NCBI GenBank assembly: GCA_046712825.1
Contig: JBKKCR010000061.1
Location: forward strand, 1-11,700
Direction: 5' to 3'
DNA from: DATFGK01 sp046712825
GTDB lineage: Bacteria > Actinomycetota > AC-67
Length of the DNA: 11,700 nt
Positions within the stretch are counted from its first letter, which is position 1. Each line of letters begins with the position of its first letter. The position numbers and the translations under genes were made by a program. The notes below the pieces were generated by a model. That model did not search any database. It was not told the origin of the DNA and saw only the letters and a list, made by a program, of their open reading frames with translations. Positions 6,966-11,700 of this stretch are shown here, piece by piece.

Positions 6966-8855
6966 ATGACAACGGCGAGCGTCGCCAATCGCAGCGCCTT
7001 CGCGCGCCCGACCGCCAAGACGGGCGTGTGGAGCTGGATGACCACCGTCGACCACAAACGCATCGGGATCATGTACGGCGTCACCGCGATGGCGTTCTTC
7101 GTCCTCGGGGGGATCGAGGCGCTCCTGATCCGGCTGCAACTCGCCACGCCCGAAGGTCAGGTCCTTTCGGCCGACCAATACAACCAGCTCTTCACGATGC
7201 ACGGCATAACGATGATCTTCCTCGTCGTGATGCCGCTCGGCGCCGCGTTCTTCAACTACATGATGCCGATCATGATCGGCGCCCGAGACGTCGCCTTCCC
7301 CCGCCTGAACGCCTTCTCGTACTGGGCGTTCCTCGGCGGCGGGATCTTCATGTACTCGTCGTTCTTCATCAACCAGGCTCCGGACGGCGGGTGGTTCGGC
7401 TACGCGCCGCTGTCGGTCAAGCTTCCGGGTCACGGGATGACGGTCTACGCGCTCGGCCTGATCATCCTCGGCATCTCCTCGACGGTCGCCGCAGTGAACT
7501 TCCTGACGACGATCGTGAACATGCGCGCGCCGGGCATGAGCCTGATGCGCATGCCCGTCTTCGTGTGGATGACGTTCGTCGTGCAGTTCCTGCTGGTGTT
7601 CGCTCTCCCGGTGCTGACGGTCGCGCTGTTCCAGCTCCTGTTCGACCGGACGCTCGGGACGCAGTTCTTCGGCGATTCGACGAGCAATCCGGTCTTATGG
7701 CAGCACCTGTTCTGGCTGTTCGGCCATCCCGAGGTCTACATCCTGATCCTGCCGGCGATGGGGATCGTCTCGGAGATCCTTCCGGTGTTCTCCAAGAAGC
7801 CGCTGTTCGGCTACCCGGTGGTCGTGTTCTCGGGCATCGCGATCGGCTTCATGGGGTGGGGCGTCTGGGCGCACCACATGTTCGCCGTCGGGCTCGGGCC
7901 GGTCGCCAACACGGCGTTCGCCTTATCGACGATGTTCATCGCGGTCCCGACCGGCGTGAAGATCTTCAACTGGATAGGCACGTTATGGGGCGGGTCGATC
8001 CGCTTCAAGACGCCGATGCTGTTCTCGCTCGGCTTCATCGCGATGTTCATCATCGGAGGCCTGTCCGGCGTCACGCACGCGATCGTGCCGCACGATTACC
8101 AGCAGACGGACACGTACTACATCGTGGCGCACTTCCACTACGTGCTGTTCGGCGGAGCGATCTTCGGGCTGTTCGCCGGCATCTACTACTGGTGGCCGAA
8201 GATCACCGGGAAGCTGCTCGACGAGCGCGTGGGAAAGCTGCATTTCTGGTTGATGCTGATCGGCTTCAACCTGACCTTCGCCCCGATGCACATCCTCGGG
8301 CTACAGGGGATGACCCGGCGCACGTACCAATATCCGAAGAACTACGGATTCGATTTCTGGAACCTGATCTCGACGGTCGGCGCTTTCGTGATCGCGCTCT
8401 CGATACTGACGTTCTTCTGGAACGTGATCAGGACGCGGAAGCGCGGCAAGACGGCCGGCGCCGACCCATGGGACGGCCGCACGCTCGAGTGGACGATCCC
8501 TTCGCCGCCGCCCGAGTACAACTTCGCGGAGATCCCGGTCGTGCACGCGCTCGATGACTTCTGGCACCGCAAGTACGTCGAGGACAAGGAAGGACGCCTC
8601 GTGCCCGTGCCGGCGGGAGGCCAAGGAGCCTCGGACGACCCGCCTGGCGGTTACGGAGGAGGCGCGCACGGGGACGACCACGGCATCCACATGCCGTCGC
8701 AGTCCTACATGCCGCTGATCGCCGCCGTCGGTCTTCCGATCGTCGGCTGGGGGATCACCTTCGAGCAGTACTGGCTGGCGATCATCGGAGGCATCGTGAC
8801 CTTCGCCGGCCTGTACGCGTGGGCGCTGGAGCCTTCGACCGAGGAAGGGCACTGA
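6966..8855 (+). CDS. coxA: Cytochrome c oxidase subunit I, A1 type, with C-terminal two-helix extension
   Basis: This is the catalytic subunit, reducing O2 to water at heme a3/CuB and pumping protons. In 629 residues it shows His79 (heme a), GHPEVYI with CuB ligand His254, Glu256 and cross-linking Tyr258, His303/His304 (CuB), His389 (heme a3) and His391 (heme a). Glu256 with Asp108 (GARDVAFPR), Asn98 and Asn115 gives a complete D-channel, and Lys332 (AVPTGVK) marks the K-channel, so it is an A1-type pump. Residues about 550-580 form a Gly/His-rich linker, followed by two extra helices (about 580-620). In Bacillus CtaD, two such helices stand in for the first two helices of subunit III. The ATG at 6966 is preceded by a purine-rich stretch. 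The TGA overlaps the coxC ATG by one base. Confidence 0.97.
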   Translation: MTTASVANRSAFARPTAKTGVWSWMTTVDHKRIGIMYGVTAMAFFVLGGIEALLIRLQLATPEGQVLSADQYNQLFTMHGITMIFLVVMPLGAAFFNYMMPIMIGARDVAFPRLNAFSYWAFLGGGIFMYSSFFINQAPDGGWFGYAPLSVKLPGHGMTVYALGLIILGISSTVAAVNFLTTIVNMRAPGMSLMRMPVFVWMTFVVQFLLVFALPVLTVALFQLLFDRTLGTQFFGDSTSNPVLWQHLFWLFGHPEVYILILPAMGIVSEILPVFSKKPLFGYPVVVFSGIAIGFMGWGVWAHHMFAVGLGPVANTAFALSTMFIAVPTGVKIFNWIGTLWGGSIRFKTPMLFSLGFIAMFIIGGLSGVTHAIVPHDYQQTDTYYIVAHFHYVLFGGAIFGLFAGIYYWWPKITGKLLDERVGKLHFWLMLIGFNLTFAPMHILGLQGMTRRTYQYPKNYGFDFWNLISTVGAFVIALSILTFFWNVIRTRKRGKTAGADPWDGRTLEWTIPSPPPEYNFAEIPVVHALDDFWHRKYVEDKEGRLVPVPAGGQGASDDPPGGYGGGAHGDDHGIHMPSQSYMPLIAAVGLPIVGWGITFEQYWLAIIGGIVTFAGLYAWALEPSTEEGH

Positions 8856-9460
8856 TGGCCGTCGAGCACGCTCCTCCAGCGGAAGCAGGCGGCCACGCGA
8901 CCTCCACCGGCCTCGACAACGTCAAGATCGCGATGTGGGCCTTCCTCGGCTCAGAGTTCCTGCTGTTCGGCGCGATGATCTCCACCTACCTCCTCTACCG
9001 GAACCGCGCGGTGACCGGGCCCAAGCCGGCCGAGGTCTACGACATCCCGTTCACCTCGGTCTCGTCCTTCGTGCTCCTGATGAGCTCGCTGACGATGGTC
9101 CTGGCCCTCGCCGCGATCCAGCGCGGTGACCACCACAAGACCCGCGTATGGCTGCTGGCAACCGCCCTGCTCGGCATGACGTTCATCGCGGGCCAGATCT
9201 ACGAGTTCACGATCTTCGTGCAGGAGGGTTTCACCGTCCGATCCAGCCCCGCCGGGAGCGCGTTCTTCGTCCTGACCAGCTTCCACGGAGCCCACGTCAC
9301 CATCGGCATCCTGATGCTGTTGTCGCTCGTCGCGATGTCGCTCCGCGGCGCTCTTCCGCAATCGCGTCACACGACCGTGGAGTATGTCGGCCTGTACTGG
9401 CACTTCGTCGACATCATCTGGATCATCATCTTCACCGTCATCTATCTCGTACCGAGCTAA
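8855..9460 (+). CDS. coxC: Cytochrome c oxidase subunit III, short five-helix form
   Basis: Subunit III stabilises subunit I and supports sustained proton pumping. The product has 201 residues and about five helices (24-48, 68-88, 98-120, 136-163, 180-199), against seven in the full-length form. Family motifs are visible: GSEFLLFGAMISTYL (32-45), GQIYEF (113-118), SFHGAHVTIG (142-151) and the C-terminal YWHFVDIIWIIIF (181-193). The N-terminus is a polar tail without a signal peptide. The two missing helices correspond to the extra pair at the end of CoxA. The ATG at 8855 overlaps the coxA stop (TGATG) and has the strong Shine-Dalgarno GAGGAAGG at 8841-8848. An upstream in-frame start at 8819 would lie inside coxA and is not needed. 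Confidence 0.96.
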   Translation: MAVEHAPPAEAGGHATSTGLDNVKIAMWAFLGSEFLLFGAMISTYLLYRNRAVTGPKPAEVYDIPFTSVSSFVLLMSSLTMVLALAAIQRGDHHKTRVWLLATALLGMTFIAGQIYEFTIFVQEGFTVRSSPAGSAFFVLTSFHGAHVTIGILMLLSLVAMSLRGALPQSRHTTVEYVGLYWHFVDIIWIIIFTVIYLVPS

Positions 9461-9469
9461 GGAGCGGTC

Positions 9470-9808
9470 GTGGAGTCTGACGTCACGCACGCACCGGCCG
9501 GCCACCCCGAGCACACGGGCGCCACGGTCGAGCATCCCCATCCCGAACCGCGGACGTATGTGATCGTTGCTGTCTGGCTGGCGATCGCGACCGCGATCGA
9601 GGTGGCCCTCTACTACCTCGAGATGCCCGATGGGCTGATGATCGGCCTGCTGCTGTTCTTCGCGATCCTCAAGTTCACCCTGGTCGTGATGTACTTCATG
9701 CACCTAAAGTTCGACGCGATCATCTTCCGACGCTTGATGATGACCGGGATCGTCCTCGCGTTGAGCGTGTACATCATCGTGCTGCTCACCTTCGGGATCC
9801 TCCGGTAG
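9470..9808 (+). CDS. ctaF: Cytochrome c oxidase subunit IV (CtaF/COX4_pro type)
   Basis: This small 112-residue accessory subunit of bacterial heme-copper oxidases has three helices (about 29-50, 56-78, 88-110) and the family segment KFTLVVMYFMHLKFD (68-82). It is thought to help assemble or stabilise the enzyme. The N-terminal tail before helix 1 is rich in histidine (His7, 12, 15, 22, 24) and proline, which is more than needed for a simple tail and could bind metal. That is inference. The GTG at 9470 is supported by AAGGAG at 9459-9464 with a five-nt spacer, and that Shine-Dalgarno overlaps the end of the coxC stop codon. ctaG begins four nt after the stop. Confidence 0.92.
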   Translation: MESDVTHAPAGHPEHTGATVEHPHPEPRTYVIVAVWLAIATAIEVALYYLEMPDGLMIGLLLFFAILKFTLVVMYFMHLKFDAIIFRRLMMTGIVLALSVYIIVLLTFGILR

Positions 9809-9812
9809 CGAG

Positions 9813-10679
9813 ATGCCCGGCGAGGCGGTTTCCTTCCCGTGGAGCTGGCACCCGCACTTCGAGGTGTGGATCCTGGTCGCCGCACTCCTCGGCGGGTACT
9901 TCTGGGCGCTGCGCGTTCTTGGGCCGAAGCACGTCGAGCCCATCGAGTTCGCCGCGACCCGCCGCCAGAAGATCTTCTTCGTGCTCGGGTGCGGGGCGAT
10001 CCTCGCCGCGGCCGACTGGCCGATGCACGAGCTGTCCGAGAGCTACCTGTACAGCGCCCACATGATCCAGCACATGACCTTGACCTTCGCCGCCGCCCCG
10101 CTGCTGATGATGGGAACCCCGGCGTGGCTGTGGAGGCTCCTGCTGAGCGCTCCACGGGTATTGGCGGCGGTCCGAGCCGTCACCCGGCCGCTCATCGCCC
10201 TCATCGTGTTCAACGTGGTCCTGGTATTCACCCACTGGCCGCTGATCGTGACGGCGAGCGTCCGAACCGAGGGGGTCCATTTCTCTCTGCACGTGCTGCT
10301 GTTCGCATCAGCGCTCATCATGTGGACGCCGGTGCTGTCGCCCCTCCTGGAGCTCCCACGGCTGACCGACCCGGGACGCATGCTGTATCTGTTCCTGCAA
10401 TCGCTGGTCCCGACGATCCCGGCGTCGTTCCTCACCTTCGGCGCCGAGCCCCTCTATCACGTCTACGAGACCTTCCCGCGACTCTGGGGTATCTCGGCGC
10501 ACACCGACCAGCTGGTAGCGGGACTGATCATGAAGATCGTCGGCGGCTTCATCTTGTGGGGCGTCATAGCCGTGATCTGGTTCCGCTGGTGGTCGCTCGA
10601 GAACAAGGAAGGGGTGGACGTTCTGGCCTTCGGTGACGTCGATCGCGCCTTGAACCGCGCGCAGGTGGCGAAGTCGTGA
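9813..10679 (+). CDS. ctaG: Cytochrome c oxidase assembly factor CtaG (caa3_CtaG family)
   Basis: This 288-residue polytopic membrane protein of the caa3_CtaG family (PF09678) is needed in Bacillus for formation of active caa3 oxidase and is linked to copper-centre assembly. It is unrelated to the periplasmic Cox11-type CtaG. Seven helices are predicted. Conserved polar residues include the histidines in YSAHMIQHMTLT (80-91; His83, His87), HFSLH (156-160) and the SAHTDQLVAGLIMK block (228-241). The histidine/methionine pattern on membrane faces fits copper handling. The ATG at 9813 has only a weak upstream purine stretch and probably relies on coupling to ctaF. The last bases overlap the next gene by four (GTGA). 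Confidence 0.92.
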   Translation: MPGEAVSFPWSWHPHFEVWILVAALLGGYFWALRVLGPKHVEPIEFAATRRQKIFFVLGCGAILAAADWPMHELSESYLYSAHMIQHMTLTFAAAPLLMMGTPAWLWRLLLSAPRVLAAVRAVTRPLIALIVFNVVLVFTHWPLIVTASVRTEGVHFSLHVLLFASALIMWTPVLSPLLELPRLTDPGRMLYLFLQSLVPTIPASFLTFGAEPLYHVYETFPRLWGISAHTDQLVAGLIMKIVGGFILWGVIAVIWFRWWSLENKEGVDVLAFGDVDRALNRAQVAKS

Positions 10680-11614
10680 GCGAGTTCCGCAAGCGAGTAC
10701 TCGAGCCCGCGTTGATCCCTTTCGTGGCGTTCGCCTTCATCGGCGCGCTCGCCTATGCCGTGTCCCGCATCCTCCTCGCCGTCACGACCGAGGGCTCGGT
10801 CGTCGTAGCCACGGTCATGGCGGCCTGCATCCTGTTCGCGGCGGCCGCGGTCGCCAAGGGCGGCACCCTGAAGAAGATCCAGAAGATCTCGCTCATCGCC
10901 TTCACGCTCCTGCTCTTCGGGGGCGGGATCGCCGTCGAGGCGTCGCTCGGCCCGCGCGAGGTGGAGCATCACGTCGAGGTTGCCGCGACCCTCACCGCCC
11001 AAGATCTCACGTTCGACAAGGCCGAGTTCATCCTTCCCGCCGACGAGCCGTTCGCGCTGGAGCTCGTGAACCGCGACACCCAGCCGCATAACATCTCGAT
11101 CTTGGGCACCGCGCCCGGAGAGAAGCTGTTCACCTTCCCGCCCTTCGTCGGGTCGGCGACGCGCCAGTTCGAGTCGGACGAAGACGGCATCCCGACCGGC
11201 AGCTACGACTTCCTGTGCGACGTCCACCCTTCCATGAAGGGGAAGGCGATCGTCGGCGAGCCCCCGCCGGGCGGGACGCCGCCACCGCAACCGACCGGCA
11301 GCCCGTCGCCGGGGGCTGCCAGCCCGGCCGCACCGATCGACCTCATCGCCAAGAGCACGGCGTTCGATAAGGCCGAGCTCACCTTTCCCCACGGCGCGCA
11401 AGTGACGATCAACCTCCGCAACGACGACCCGCTGCCTCACAACTGGTCGCTCTACACCGACCAGTCGTTCACGCCCCCCGCACTCTTCACGGGGGAGATC
11501 TTCAGCGGACCGGCCGAACGGAAGTACGTCTTCACGGCTCCTGCCACGCCCGGCACGTACGCGTTCAAGTGCGACGTGCACGCGAACATGACGGGGACGG
11601 CGATCGTTACCTGA
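10676..11614 (+). CDS. Membrane-anchored tandem cupredoxin (di-cupredoxin) protein
   Basis: This 312-residue protein has three N-terminal helices (about 12-35, 40-61, 70-90) and two cupredoxin domains facing outward, joined by a Pro/Gly/Ser linker (about 195-220). Domain 1 (about 100-194) has His138, Cys181, His184 and Met187 (QPHN, FLCDVHPSM). Domain 2 (about 221-312) has His255, Cys299, His302 and Met305 (LPHN, FKCDVHANM). Both have the full His-Cys-His-Met set of a type 1 copper site. The domains look like an internal duplication: both start with FDKAE, encoded by 15-nt stretches differing at one base (11012-11026 and 11363-11377). The GTG start overlaps the ctaG stop, with AGGTGG seven nt upstream, so it belongs to the cox operon. 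Roles to consider are electron transfer to or around the oxidase, or copper delivery to CuA, since no Sco gene is in view. I know no symbol for it. Confidence 0.88.
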   Translation: MSEFRKRVLEPALIPFVAFAFIGALAYAVSRILLAVTTEGSVVVATVMAACILFAAAAVAKGGTLKKIQKISLIAFTLLLFGGGIAVEASLGPREVEHHVEVAATLTAQDLTFDKAEFILPADEPFALELVNRDTQPHNISILGTAPGEKLFTFPPFVGSATRQFESDEDGIPTGSYDFLCDVHPSMKGKAIVGEPPPGGTPPPQPTGSPSPGAASPAAPIDLIAKSTAFDKAELTFPHGAQVTINLRNDDPLPHNWSLYTDQSFTPPALFTGEIFSGPAERKYVFTAPATPGTYAFKCDVHANMTGTAIVT

Positions 11615-11700
11615 GATCGCGCGAGACGTGGGGGGGGGGCCCCCGGGGGGGGATGCGGCGGGAGGAACGGGGGGCGGGCGGGGGCCGGGCGGCCCGCCCC
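11615..11700. other. Abnormal G/C-only tract at the window end
   Basis: After the last stop codon the sequence becomes almost purely G and C. It has a run of ten G (11630-11639), five C (11640-11644), eight G (11645-11652) and further G-runs. The last 30 bases hold a 9-bp inverted repeat (GGGGCGGGC at 11671-11679 and GCCCGCCCC at 11692-11700, 12-nt loop). There is no T-tract, so it is not a normal intrinsic terminator. The composition differs sharply from the rest, and a low-quality contig end is the likeliest explanation. I see no gene in it. Confidence 0.6.

Noticed and set aside
7028..8557. A 509-codon plus-strand frame inside coxA
   Set aside because: An alternative frame of coxA with Arg/His/Asp-rich sequence and no membrane helices or motifs.
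10463..11581. A 372-codon minus-strand frame opposite ctaG and the di-cupredoxin gene
   Set aside because: Arg/Glu/Asp-rich antisense sequence without domain signatures. The plus-strand genes have copper ligands, helices and coupled starts.
1..11700. tRNA, rRNA, CRISPR array, insertion sequence or phage genes
   Set aside because: No cloverleaf-like segments, regularly spaced repeats, transposase motifs or terminal repeats were seen. Nearly all of the window is accounted for by the listed genes.

Overview
The window is a dense, high-GC bacterial segment (about two thirds G+C by eye) with no RNA genes, CRISPR array or mobile element that I can see. Frequent GTG and TTG starts, tightly packed operons and the domain content suggest an uncultured member of the Actinomycetota or a related high-GC Terrabacteria lineage. 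This is inferred from style and content, not proved. The window starts inside one gene on the minus strand and ends in an abnormal G/C-only tract that looks like the ragged end of a contig.

Left part (1-3869, all minus strand). At the left edge are the first 15 codons of a P-loop NTPase (45 down to 1). Upstream of it is a 471-residue protein of unknown function: an N-terminal zinc ribbon, a long Pro/Ala-rich linker, a charged coiled coil, a PH/GRAM-like domain and a C-terminal membrane anchor. Next comes a three-gene operon with 1-2 nt gaps, transcribed in the order polyprenyl diphosphate synthase, LarE-type PP-loop sulfur transferase, stand-alone NIL-domain protein.

Right part (3955-11614, all plus strand). 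This is a nearly complete gene set for a heme-copper oxidase of the caa3 type. First is a single-chain CtaA-CtaB fusion, which would convert heme B to heme O to heme A. After a 133-nt gap follows a tight operon: coxB/ctaC (CuA domain plus C-terminal cytochrome c domain, lipoprotein), coxA/ctaD (A1-type subunit I with two extra C-terminal helices), coxC/ctaE (five-helix subunit III), ctaF (small subunit IV), ctaG (assembly factor) and a membrane protein with two tandem cupredoxin domains. The last five genes are separated by 9 nt or less or overlap by 1-4 nt.

How it fits together. The polyprenyl synthase is divergent from the heme O/A synthase, whose CtaB half consumes farnesyl diphosphate, so the two neighbours may be linked by substrate. 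CtaAB supplies heme A, CtaG helps insert copper, and CoxB/A/C/F form the proton-pumping oxidase. The di-cupredoxin protein is the least conventional member. It has two complete type 1 copper ligand sets and could act as an extra electron carrier or a copper-delivery factor. No Sco-like copper chaperone and no bc complex genes lie in the window.

I see no complete new system. The items most worth a second look are the di-cupredoxin protein at the end of the cox operon, the zinc-ribbon/PH-like/tail-anchored protein next to a P-loop NTPase, and the LarE-NIL pair without lar partners.
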